Of a DNA stretch of 14,375 nucleotides, positions 6,665 to 14,375 are shown in pieces; position 1 is the first letter of the stretch, and every line of letters begins with the position of its first letter. The notes below the pieces were generated by a model that worked only from the letters and a program-made list of their open reading frames with translations, did no database searches and was not told where the DNA came from. The stretch comes from Flavobacteriales bacterium UBA1820 (GTDB lineage Bacteria > Bacteroidota > Bacteroidia > Flavobacteriales > UBA1820), in the NCBI GenBank assembly GCA_002314265.1, contig DCEW01000006.1, positions 1 to 14,375 of the forward strand. The letters run 5' to 3'. Made by a program: the position numbers and the translations under genes.

Positions 6665-8497
6665 ATGGACCCTCGCCCGCAACCCGATACGCGACTCTTC
6701 CTGCCGACCTCCCGAAAGGAGATGGACCGGCTGGGCTGGGACTGCCTGGACGTGATCCTCGTCTCGGGCGATGCGTACGTGGACCATCCCTCGTTTGCCG
6801 CCTCCGTCATCGGAAGGGTGATCCAGGCGGAAGGTTTCCGCGTGGGCATCATCCCCCAGCCCGACTGGCGGGGCGATGCGCACGAGCTGTGCCGGCTGGG
6901 GCGTCCCCGCTTGTTCTTCGGGGTATCGGGGGGCAACATGGACCCGATGGTCAATCACTACACGGCGGCGCGACGACGCCGCTCGGACGATGCGTTCACC
7001 CCGGGGGGAAAATCCGGCGCCCGTCCCGACTATGCGACCTCGGTGTACACGCAAACCCTCAAGCGGCTGTATCCGGACGTTCCGGTGGTCATCGGAGGGA
7101 TCGAGGCTTCGATGCGCCGGCTGGCACACTACGACTATTGGCAGGACAAGCTCCTGCCGAGCATCCTGACCCAAAGCGGCGCCGACCTGCTGGTGTACGG
7201 CATGGGCGAGAAGCCTTTCCGGGACATCCTGTCGCTGCTGGGGCGGGGGGTTCCCTTCACCTCGCTCAAGACCATCCCCCAGACGGCCTTCCTGTGGCAA
7301 AGCGACGCCGCCCTGCCGAAAAACAAACACTGGGAAGACCTGGAACTGCCCAGCTACGAAACCTGCCGGGAGGACAAACGGGCCTTTGCCCAGGCTTCCC
7401 GAATCATCGAGGTACAGTCCAACCGTCTGCATGCCGCCCGGCTCGCCCAACGCACCGGGGAGCAGACCGTCGTGGTCAATCCTCCCTACCCGCCCATGAG
7501 CACGGCGGAACTGGATGCCGTGTACGAGCTGCCTTTCACCCGCCTGCCCCACCCCCGGTATGCGGGGAAAGGAGAGATCCCGGCCTACCGGATGATCCGC
7601 CACTCGATCACGATACACCGGGGGTGTTTCGGAGGCTGTGCCTTCTGCACCATCTCGGCGCACCAAGGCAAGTTCGTTACCCCCCGTTCGGAAGCCTCGG
7701 TGCTGCGCGAAGTGGAACGGGTAGCGGCCATGCCGGATTTCCGGGGCACGATCACGGACCTGGGCGGGCCCTCGGCCAACATGTACGGGATGGCGGGAAG
7801 AGACCGCTCCCTGTGCGAGAAATGCACCCGTCCCTCGTGCATCAGCCCGGCGGTGTGTGCCAATCTGGATACTTCGCATGCGCGGCTGCGCGAACTCTAC
7901 CGGCGGGCACGGGAGGTCAAAGGCGTCAAGCACATCTTTATCGGGTCGGGGATCCGGTACGATCTGCTGGTCAAGGAGTTCAACACCCGGGGCGATGCCC
8001 GGGACATGGAGGAATACCTGGACCAGGTGGTGCGCTACCATGTCTCGGGACGGTTGAAGGTGGCGCCGGAGCATGTGAGCGACCGCGTGCTGGAGGTGAT
8101 GCGCAAGCCTTCGTTTCGGTATTTCCACCTGTTCAAGCAGCTCTTCGACCGGCTGAACGCCCGGGCCGGAAAACGGCAGCAGATCGTCCCTTACTTCATT
8201 TCCTCCCATCCGGGCAGTTCGGTGGAGGACATGGCGGCACTGGCCGTAGAGACCCAGGCGATGGACTTCCGTCTGGAACAGGTGCAGGACTTTACCCCCA
8301 CCCCGATGACCATCTCGACCGACATCTACTACTCCGGATACCATCCTTACACGCTCCGACCGGTCTTCACGGCCAAAAAACCGGAAGAGAAAAAGGACCA
8401 GAACATTTTCTTCTTCTGGTACCGTCCGGAAAACCGGGCACGCATTGCCCGGCTGTTGGCCCGATTCCCTGCGCTGCGGAAAAAACTGCTGGGTTAG
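6665..8497 (+). CDS. ygiQ: YgiQ-family radical SAM protein
   Basis: This is a conserved radical SAM enzyme whose reaction is not known to me; it is cytoplasmic by its lack of a signal peptide. The N-terminal part (about 1-300) opens with FLPTSRKEMDRLGWD, typical of YgiQ proteins. The radical SAM core begins at HRGCFGGCAFC, where C321, C325 and C328 form the CX3CX2C ligand set for the 4Fe-4S cluster. A further cysteine group, C384, C387, C392 and C398 (CX2CX4CX5C), could bind a second metal site or cluster. The C-terminal part (about 540-610) contains the FTPTPMT and YHPYTL stretches seen in the family. The protein is 610 aa with this start, shorter than E. coli YgiQ (about 740), whose extra tail is missing here. 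I chose the ATG seven bases after the dsbD stop; an in-frame ATG at 6596 would add 23 unlikely residues inside dsbD. Confidence 0.92.
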   Translation: MDPRPQPDTRLFLPTSRKEMDRLGWDCLDVILVSGDAYVDHPSFAASVIGRVIQAEGFRVGIIPQPDWRGDAHELCRLGRPRLFFGVSGGNMDPMVNHYTAARRRRSDDAFTPGGKSGARPDYATSVYTQTLKRLYPDVPVVIGGIEASMRRLAHYDYWQDKLLPSILTQSGADLLVYGMGEKPFRDILSLLGRGVPFTSLKTIPQTAFLWQSDAALPKNKHWEDLELPSYETCREDKRAFAQASRIIEVQSNRLHAARLAQRTGEQTVVVNPPYPPMSTAELDAVYELPFTRLPHPRYAGKGEIPAYRMIRHSITIHRGCFGGCAFCTISAHQGKFVTPRSEASVLREVERVAAMPDFRGTITDLGGPSANMYGMAGRDRSLCEKCTRPSCISPAVCANLDTSHARLRELYRRAREVKGVKHIFIGSGIRYDLLVKEFNTRGDARDMEEYLDQVVRYHVSGRLKVAPEHVSDRVLEVMRKPSFRYFHLFKQLFDRLNARAGKRQQIVPYFISSHPGSSVEDMAALAVETQAMDFRLEQVQDFTPTPMTISTDIYYSGYHPYTLRPVFTAKKPEEKKDQNIFFFWYRPENRARIARLLARFPALRKKLLG

Positions 8498-8525
8498 CCG
8501 CCGGGGACGATCTGTTCCTCCGGCT
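8496..8525 (+). terminator. Weak imperfect hairpin after ygiQ, possible terminator
   Basis: AGCCG at the ygiQ stop codon (8496-8500) pairs with CGGCT (8521-8525), and some further G-C pairs can form inside with bulges. The sequence after it is pyrimidine-rich (TTTCTCTTTC) but has no clean T-run. This is a marginal terminator candidate. Confidence 0.25.
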
Positions 8526-8792
8526 GCGTTTCTCTTTCAAAAATTTTCCTGGCATGCTGCCGAGGGGCGACACTCCTTTTTGCTTTGTTTTCAAGATTTT
8601 CCCTCGAAAATTTGTTTTTCTACTGGAAAAACAGAAAAAATATCGCGACAATTACACCTTTTTCATTAAACCTTTTGTCTGTAAAAGCCGTCTTTACTTA
8701 TAAAAGGAAAACTGCGGCCGCCACGAAAGGAGCGATCGCGGGTTTGTTTTTTTGTTTTTTCGCAACCCCTCGTTTCACGAAAACGCACAGCT
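8526..8792 (+). promoter_or_regulatory. AT-rich leader region of the RND efflux operon
   Basis: This gap holds no credible gene and is strikingly AT-rich against its GC-rich surroundings. It includes a perfect ATTTTC/GAAAAT inverted repeat with a CCTC loop (8596-8611). It also holds an imperfect direct repeat of the form TTTCAA-(2-3 bases)-TTTTCC at 8535-8549 and 8589-8602. A TTTG (8674-8677) followed 17 bases later by TACTTATA (8695-8702) is the best promoter-like pair, but the -7 half is a poor match to TAnnTTTG. The operon promoter and any regulator sites most likely lie here. Confidence 0.45.
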
Positions 8793-9896
8793 ATGACAAA
8801 AAAAGCCAAATGGGCCGTTCTGGCGGCCATTGCCTTGCTGGTGATCGGGATGATCGTCTATCCCAAAATGAAAAGATCGGCCGGCACGATCGACAAGACG
8901 GCGCAAGGGCCGGCGAAATCCTCCTCGGCGGACAAGGCCCTCAATGTGGAAGCCGAGGTGCTGGACTACTGCACGCTGACCGACAAGATCATCCGTACGG
9001 GCAGCACGATGCCCGACGAGGAGGTCGATCTTTCGTTCGAATCCTCGGGCAAGATCGTGGATATTTACTTTCAGGAGGGGTCGCACGTGAAAGCCGGCGA
9101 ACTGCTGGCCAAGATCAACGATGCCCCTCTGCAAGCCCAGTTGAAAAAACTCCAGGCTCAGGTGCAACTGGCCACCGACCGGGTGTACCGCCAGCGGACG
9201 CTGCTCGAAAAGGATGCCGTGAGCCAGGAGGCTTTCGAACAGGTGCAGACCGAATACGAACAGCTGATGGCCGACATCGAACTGGTCAAGGCCAACATCG
9301 CCCAAACGGAACTCCGCGCTCCGTTCGACGGGGTGATCGGCCTGCGAATGGTCAGCGAGGGAGCCTACGCGACGCCCTCTACCGTGATCGCCAAGCTGAC
9401 GAAGGTGGTGCCCATCAAGATCGAATTTTCCATCCCCGAGAGCTACGCCACCCAGGTGCGGAAAGGCTCGAAGATCGTCTTCAGCATGGAACAGGATGGG
9501 CTGATGAAAGACTATAACGCGACCGTATTTGCCGTGGAGAGCGTCGTGGATGCCGAGACGCGTTCCTTGAAAGTACGCGCCCTCTACCCCAATACCGACG
9601 AGCGGATCGTGCCGGGACGTTTCGTTTCGGTGGAGGTGGTCCGCGAGGAAATAAGCAATGCGATCGCTGTGCCGAGCGAGGCGGTCGTTCCCGAGATGGG
9701 TCGCCAGATCGTCTATCTGTACCGCAACGGGAAGGCTCAACCGCAGGAGATCGTCCTGGGACTGCGTACCGAAGACAAGGTGCAGGCGGTCCAAGGGCTT
9801 GAAAAAGGTGATACCCTGCTCACCACCGGAGTGATGCAGTTGCGCACCGGGATGAATGTACGGATCGAGAACCTGAAAACGGGAGGGAACCACTGA
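8793..9896 (+). CDS. RND efflux periplasmic adaptor (membrane fusion protein)
   Basis: This AcrA/MexA-type adaptor joins the inner-membrane RND pump to the outer-membrane channel. It is 367 aa. A hydrophobic N-terminal segment (about 7-23) looks like an uncleaved anchor or signal; no lipobox cysteine is present, so lipid anchoring is not supported. The domains in order are: first half of the lipoyl domain (about 74-112, with FESSGKIVDIYFQEGSHVKAG split across it), an alpha-helical hairpin (about 112-172, short and Gln/Glu-rich), the second lipoyl half with ELRAPFDGVIG (173-183), a beta-barrel (about 205-285) and a membrane-proximal domain (about 290-360). The ATG start agrees with the membrane anchor. 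It is the first gene of a three-gene operon, and its TGA overlaps the pump's ATG by one base, which implies translational coupling. The substrate cannot be told from sequence. Confidence 0.94.
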   Translation: MTKKAKWAVLAAIALLVIGMIVYPKMKRSAGTIDKTAQGPAKSSSADKALNVEAEVLDYCTLTDKIIRTGSTMPDEEVDLSFESSGKIVDIYFQEGSHVKAGELLAKINDAPLQAQLKKLQAQVQLATDRVYRQRTLLEKDAVSQEAFEQVQTEYEQLMADIELVKANIAQTELRAPFDGVIGLRMVSEGAYATPSTVIAKLTKVVPIKIEFSIPESYATQVRKGSKIVFSMEQDGLMKDYNATVFAVESVVDAETRSLKVRALYPNTDERIVPGRFVSVEVVREEISNAIAVPSEAVVPEMGRQIVYLYRNGKAQPQEIVLGLRTEDKVQAVQGLEKGDTLLTTGVMQLRTGMNVRIENLKTGGNH

Positions 9897-12800
9897 TGGC
9901 CAACATATCCGAAATCAGCATCCGGCGTCCGGTACTCTCGACCGTGATGATGCTCGTGATCATCCTGTTCGGGGTGATCGGATACACGTTCCTGGGCGTG
10001 CGGGAATACCCGAGCGTGGACCAGCCGATCATTACGGTAACCGCCTCCTATCCCGGAGCCAACGCGGAAGTGATCATGAACCAGATCACCGAGCCGCTGG
10101 AACAGAACATCAACGGTATCCCGGGTATCCGTTCGCTCAGCAGTACATCGAGCCAGGGACAGAGCCGTATCACGGTCGAATTCGAACTGTCGGTCGATAT
10201 GGAAACGGCGGCCAACGACGTGCGCGACAAGGTTTCTCGCGCCCAGCGCAACCTGCCTCGCGACTGCGACCCGCCGACGATCTCCAAAGCCGATGCCGAT
10301 GCGACCCCGATCATGCAGATCGCCGTGCGCAGCGCCAACCGCTCGCTGATGGAACTGTCGGAAATCGCGGAACTGACCGTCAAGGAGCGCCTGCAGACTA
10401 TCCCGGACGTAAGCTCGGTGGATATCTGGGGAGAAAAACGCTATTCGATGCGCCTGTGGCTCGATCCGGTAAAGATGGCCGGGTACGGGGTTACTCCGCT
10501 CGATGTGCGCAATGCGGTGGACCGGGAAAACGTGGAACTGCCTTCGGGCAGCATCGAGGGTGACACCAAAGATCTGTCCATCCGTACGATGGGGCTGATG
10601 ACTACCGCCCAGGAGTTCAACGATCTGATCATCAAGGAGGAAAATGGCAATATCGTCCGTTTCAGCGACATCGGCTATGCCGAGGTGTCGCCGCAGGACC
10701 TCAAGAGCATCCTGCGCAAGAACGGCGAACCGATGGTCATCGACGTGATCGTTCCCCAGCCGGGCGCCAACCACATCGAGATCGCCGAGGAAGCCTACCG
10801 GCGTCTGGAGGAAATCCAGAAAGACCTCCCGGACGACGTGACGGTGGAGATCATGTACGACAATACCCGGTTTATCCGGGCGTCGATCAACGAGGTGAAG
10901 GACACGTTGTACGAGGCGCTGATCCTGGTGATCCTGATCATCTTCCTGTTCCTGCGCGACTGGCGGGTAACGCTCATTCCCTGCGTGGTAATCCCCATCT
11001 CGCTGGTAGGTGCCTTCTTCGTGATGTATGTGGCGGGATTCTCGGTCAATGTGCTCACGATGCTGGCTGTGGTACTGGCCGTGGGACTGGTGGTGGACGA
11101 TGCGATCGTGATGACGGAAAACATCTACGTAAAGATCGAACAAGGGATGGATCCGCGCACGGCAGGGATCGAAGGTTCGAGGGAGATTTTCTTTGCGGTG
11201 ATCTCGACCACCATTACGCTGATCTCGGTCTTTTTGCCCATCGTCTTCATGGAGGGGATGACCGGGCGTTTGTTCAAGGAATTCAGCATCGTGATCGCCG
11301 GTGCGGTGGCTATTTCGGCCTTCGCCGCCCTGACCTTTACTCCGATGCTGGCTACCAAACTGCTGAAAAAACAGGAGAAAAAGAATTGGTTCTACCGCAA
11401 GACCGAGCCTTTCTTCCTCGGGATGAACAAGCTCTACGCCCGATGGCTGGATGCCTTCCTGCACAGAAGGGTGTGGGCGCTGCCCATCGTGGGTGTCCTG
11501 TTGGTATTGATCGTCGTACTGTGGATGGCGATCCCCTCGGAGTTGGCTCCGCTGGAAGACCGTTCGATGATCTCGATCAATACGAAAGCTCCGGAAGGCA
11601 GCACGTTCGAATTTATCCGGGACTACACCGACCACATTGCCGAGATTGCGGACTCGCTGGCTCCGGAGCGGGAGGCATTGATGGCACGTTCCTCGAGTTC
11701 GAGCGGTTCGATCAACGTCATCCTGCCCGACATCGCCGACCGTGAACGCTCCCAGATGGAAATCGCCGACGAGCTTTCGGCGGCCGTGCGGGGCGAGACC
11801 AAAGCGCGGGCCTTCGTTCAGCAGCAGTCCACCTTCGGCGGACGGCGGGGAGGAATGCCCATCCAGTACGTGTTGCAGGCCACCAGCCTGGACAGCCTGC
11901 AAAAGTACCTGCCGCTGTTCATGGACAAGGTCAATGCCAGTCCGGTATTCCAGATGGCCGATGTCAACTTGAAATTTACCAAACCCGAGGTGCACATCGA
12001 GATCAACCGCGACAAAGCTACCTCGCTGGGGGTTTCCACCCAGACCATCGCCCAGACGCTGCAATACGCCCTCTCCGGACAACGCATCGGTTACTACTAC
12101 ATGGGCGGGAAACAGTACCAGATCCTGGGCGAGATCAACCGCCAGCAGCGAAACACGCCGGTGGACCTGAAATCCATCTACGTGCGCAGCGACAACGGGC
12201 AGATGATTCAGCTGGACAACCTGGTTACCTTGCGTGAAACCACTGCCCCGCCGCAACTCTACCGCTACAACCGGTTCGTTTCGGCAACCGTATCCAGTGG
12301 TCTGGCCAAGGGATACACGATCGGGGACGGATTGGACGAAATGGACCGCATTGCGGCCGAAACGTTGGGCGACACGTTCCGCACGGCACTCTCGGGCGAA
12401 TCGAAGGAATACCGGGAGAGTTCCTCCAGTCTGATGTTTGTCATGGTACTGGCTCTGATCATGATCTACCTGGTGTTGGCCGCTCAGTTCGAGAGTTTCA
12501 AAGACCCGCTGGTGGTGATGTTCACCGTGCCGCTGGCCATCGCGGGAGCCTTGATATTCATGTATTTCGCAGGCATTACGATGAACATCTTCAGCCAGAT
12601 CGGTATCATCATGCTCATCGGTCTGGTGGCCAAGAACGGGATCCTGATCGTGGAATTTGCCAACCAGCGGCAACAGGCCGGCCTGACGATGGACGAAGCC
12701 ATCCGGGTGGCCGCCGTACAACGCCTGCGACCGATCCTGATGACCAGTGCTTCGACGATCTTGGGCTTGGTTCCCTTGGCTTTGGCTTCGGGAGAAGGGG

Positions 12801-12958
12801 CCAACGGACGCGTGGCGATGGGTGTGGCGGTGATCGGCGGTATGCTGGTTTCGACCTTGCTCACACTGTTTATCGTTCCGGCGATGTACAGCTTTATTTC
12901 GACCGACCGGAAGAAAAAACGATTGAAAAACTATTCGGCTCAAGCCGCTAAAGCATAA
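9896..12958 (+). CDS. RND efflux pump, inner-membrane permease (AcrB/HAE-1 type)
   Basis: This proton-driven exporter of the resistance-nodulation-division superfamily works as a trimer, moving compounds from the periplasm or outer membrane leaflet into the outer-membrane channel. It is 1020 aa, the usual length. The N-terminal signature ISIRRPVLSTVMM precedes TM1. A first periplasmic porter/docking loop spans about 32-335, TM2-6 about 338-490, TM7 about 525-547, a second periplasmic loop about 550-840, and TM8-12 about 843-1003. The proton-relay residues are present: D401-D402 in GLVVDDAIV (TM4) and K913 in GLVAKNGILIVEFANQ (TM10). The short cytoplasmic tail is Lys-rich. It overlaps the adaptor gene by one base and lies 14 bases before the outer membrane factor. 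The drug-type (HAE-1) class is favoured over the metal-type (HME) by overall motifs, but the substrates are unknown. Confidence 0.95.
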   Translation: MANISEISIRRPVLSTVMMLVIILFGVIGYTFLGVREYPSVDQPIITVTASYPGANAEVIMNQITEPLEQNINGIPGIRSLSSTSSQGQSRITVEFELSVDMETAANDVRDKVSRAQRNLPRDCDPPTISKADADATPIMQIAVRSANRSLMELSEIAELTVKERLQTIPDVSSVDIWGEKRYSMRLWLDPVKMAGYGVTPLDVRNAVDRENVELPSGSIEGDTKDLSIRTMGLMTTAQEFNDLIIKEENGNIVRFSDIGYAEVSPQDLKSILRKNGEPMVIDVIVPQPGANHIEIAEEAYRRLEEIQKDLPDDVTVEIMYDNTRFIRASINEVKDTLYEALILVILIIFLFLRDWRVTLIPCVVIPISLVGAFFVMYVAGFSVNVLTMLAVVLAVGLVVDDAIVMTENIYVKIEQGMDPRTAGIEGSREIFFAVISTTITLISVFLPIVFMEGMTGRLFKEFSIVIAGAVAISAFAALTFTPMLATKLLKKQEKKNWFYRKTEPFFLGMNKLYARWLDAFLHRRVWALPIVGVLLVLIVVLWMAIPSELAPLEDRSMISINTKAPEGSTFEFIRDYTDHIAEIADSLAPEREALMARSSSSSGSINVILPDIADRERSQMEIADELSAAVRGETKARAFVQQQSTFGGRRGGMPIQYVLQATSLDSLQKYLPLFMDKVNASPVFQMADVNLKFTKPEVHIEINRDKATSLGVSTQTIAQTLQYALSGQRIGYYYMGGKQYQILGEINRQQRNTPVDLKSIYVRSDNGQMIQLDNLVTLRETTAPPQLYRYNRFVSATVSSGLAKGYTIGDGLDEMDRIAAETLGDTFRTALSGESKEYRESSSSLMFVMVLALIMIYLVLAAQFESFKDPLVVMFTVPLAIAGALIFMYFAGITMNIFSQIGIIMLIGLVAKNGILIVEFANQRQQAGLTMDEAIRVAAVQRLRPILMTSASTILGLVPLALASGEGANGRVAMGVAVIGGMLVSTLLTLFIVPAMYSFISTDRKKKRLKNYSAQAAKA

Positions 12959-12972
12959 AAAACTCAACGGGT

Positions 12973-14334
12973 ATGAAAAAACGATGGCTGATCGTCCTGC
13001 TCTGCGGCGCAGCAGCGGCACCGGCGGCGGCACAAACCGTCGGTCTGCAGGATTGCATCGAACGCGGACTGAAGAACAACTACTCGGTGCGCATCGTCCG
13101 GGGCGAAGAGCAGAAGGCGCGAAACAACGCGACGATAGGCAACGCCGGCTACCTGCCCACCCTGGACTTGAGCGGCGGATACTCCGGCAATGTCAATGAC
13201 AACCGGAACCGGATGGCTGCCGACGGAGCGATCAAAAAGACCAACGGCGTTTCCTCGCAAAGCCTCGACGCGGGGGTAACCCTCAACTGGACGGTATTCG
13301 ACGGGCTGAACATCCAGGCGGAATACGCCCGGTTGAAAGAACTCCGGATGATGGGCGAACTGAACACCCGTCTGGCGGTCGAAGACCTGGCGGCAGAGAT
13401 AGCCAGCGAATACTACAACCTGCTCCGGCAGAAAACGCGCCTGCGCAACCTGCGTGCCACGCTCGACCTTTCGCGCGAGCGGCTGCGCATCGTCGAGGCG
13501 GAATACAACATCGGGTCGATGTCGCGGCTGGACCTACAACAGGCGCAGGTGGACTTCAACGCCGACTCCTCCACGGTGATCAACCAACTGGAGGTGCTGC
13601 ACGCTTCGCACATCCGGCTCAACCAACTGATGGCGGTCGAGGATGTCGAAAGCCCGCTTCCGATCCGCGACTCGACCATCTACCCCGATCCCTCGCTGGA
13701 CCGGGCCGACCTGTGGAGCAGCACGCTCTCCTCAAACGTTTCGCTACTGATGGCGCAGAAAAACCTGCAGATTTCGCAACTGGACCTCAAGAAAGCCCGC
13801 AGCCGCAACTATCCTTACGTCCGGCTGAATGCCGGATACGGCTACAATGCCACCTGGAACGGTTCGGGAACGATCGACCTGGGACAGCGCCTGGGACTCA
13901 ACTACGGGGTAACGGTGGGGTTGAACCTCTTCGACGGGATGAACCGGCGCCGCGAGCAGCGCAATGCGCTGATCGACATCGACAACCAGCAACTGCAGAT
14001 AGAGGATACCCGTCTGGCTCTGCAATCCGACATGAGCAACCTTTGGATGGCGTACCAGAACAACCTCGATCTTTGGGAATTGGAAAAACAAAACGTCGTG
14101 GCGGCACAGGACTACTACTCGATCGCCATCGATCGCTACAAGCTCCACGAGCTCTCGGGCATCGAGCTGCGCGAGGCGCAAAACAGCTTGCTGGAGGCCG
14201 AGGAACGCCTCTCGATTGCGGAGTATTCGATCAAGATCTGCGAGATTTCCCTGCTGCAGCTCAGCGGGCAGCTGCTGCCCCGGATATTTCCCAAAGAGGG
14301 GATTGTAGATGCGGAGATTTCTCCGGCGCGATAA
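12973..14334 (+). CDS. TolC-family outer membrane efflux channel
   Basis: This is the outer membrane factor that completes the tripartite pump, forming a trimeric beta-barrel with a long periplasmic alpha-helical tunnel. The 453-aa precursor has a signal peptide ending AAAAPAAA, with cleavage likely after A20; no lipobox is seen. The internal duplication typical of the OEP/TolC fold is visible. LNWTVFDGLNIQAEYAR (104-120) resembles LNLFDGMNRRREQR (317-330), each being a strand entering a helix. Likewise YNIGSMSRLDLQQAQ (178-192) resembles YKLHELSGIELREAQ (389-403). Long amphipathic helices rich in Gln, Glu, Arg and Leu occupy about 115-220 and 325-435. It is the last gene of the operon, 14 bases after the pump, with no promoter between them. 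The stop TAA is followed by a C-run and then 41 bases with no recognisable feature. Confidence 0.94.
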   Translation: MKKRWLIVLLCGAAAAPAAAQTVGLQDCIERGLKNNYSVRIVRGEEQKARNNATIGNAGYLPTLDLSGGYSGNVNDNRNRMAADGAIKKTNGVSSQSLDAGVTLNWTVFDGLNIQAEYARLKELRMMGELNTRLAVEDLAAEIASEYYNLLRQKTRLRNLRATLDLSRERLRIVEAEYNIGSMSRLDLQQAQVDFNADSSTVINQLEVLHASHIRLNQLMAVEDVESPLPIRDSTIYPDPSLDRADLWSSTLSSNVSLLMAQKNLQISQLDLKKARSRNYPYVRLNAGYGYNATWNGSGTIDLGQRLGLNYGVTVGLNLFDGMNRRREQRNALIDIDNQQLQIEDTRLALQSDMSNLWMAYQNNLDLWELEKQNVVAAQDYYSIAIDRYKLHELSGIELREAQNSLLEAEERLSIAEYSIKICEISLLQLSGQLLPRIFPKEGIVDAEISPAR

Positions 14335-14375
14335 CCCCCCTTCTCTTCAGCCGATGCGGGCAAGCGAAAGGCCGG

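Noticed and set aside
5056..6954. Long open frame on the minus strand (632 codons) across dsbD and the start of ygiQ
   Set aside because: It overlaps two well-supported + strand genes and their junction, and its translation is low-complexity with no domain signature.
8585..9517. A + strand open frame starting in the AT-rich gap and running into the adaptor gene
   Set aside because: Most of it is an out-of-frame reading of the adaptor gene. The gap-derived part is Phe/Lys-rich by base composition only, and the adaptor frame has all the domain evidence.
9737..13033. Very long open frame on the minus strand (1098 codons) opposite the RND pump
   Set aside because: The + strand frame encodes a complete, motif-bearing RND pump. 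The antisense translation is His/Gln/Arg-rich with no recognisable domain, as expected when GC-rich codon bias removes antisense stop codons.
1..14375. Mobile element, CRISPR array, tRNA/rRNA, toxin-antitoxin or defence genes
   Set aside because: I saw no regularly spaced repeats, transposase or recombinase motifs, terminal inverted repeats or cloverleaf-like segments. The window is filled by seven ordinary, intact genes.

Overview
The window is a GC-rich stretch of a Bacteroidota genome. The family content, the A-rich regions before starts with no clear Shine-Dalgarno, and a textbook Bacteroidetes -7 element (TATCTTTG) before tilS all point that way. The GC-richness together with a Bacteroidales-like gene set makes a Rikenellaceae/Alistipes-type organism my best guess, but this is inference. 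All seven large genes lie on the + strand, are intact, and use standard stop codons.

Layout: (1) 71-2899 encodes a full three-domain DNA polymerase I (polA) with all nuclease and polymerase motifs present. (2) After a short gap holding a hairpin and a promoter, 2989-4350 encodes tRNA(Ile)-lysidine synthetase (tilS). (3) A 135-base gap carries two back-to-back hairpins with GCAA tetraloops and then an A-rich stretch. (4) 4486-6657 encodes a DsbD-type transmembrane thiol:disulfide interchange protein with exactly the six expected cysteines. Seven bases later comes a YgiQ-family radical SAM protein (6665-8497), probably co-transcribed with it. (5) A 295-base, conspicuously AT-rich gap separates these from a tripartite RND efflux operon: periplasmic adaptor (8793-9896), inner-membrane pump (9896-12958, stop and start overlapping by one base) and TolC-like outer membrane factor (12973-14334). 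The last 41 bases hold nothing I can identify.

The genes do not form one pathway. polA and tilS are housekeeping genes for DNA repair/replication and tRNA decoding. DsbD passes reducing power across the inner membrane. YgiQ is a conserved radical SAM enzyme of unknown function. The last three genes together make one envelope-spanning efflux machine.

I see no mobile element, CRISPR array, RNA gene, toxin-antitoxin or defence system, and no convincing previously undescribed system. The points most worth a second look are a near-consensus sliding-clamp-binding motif (QLDMF) in the linker of Pol I, the twin GNRA-loop hairpins after tilS, and the AT-rich, regulator-free leader of the efflux operon.
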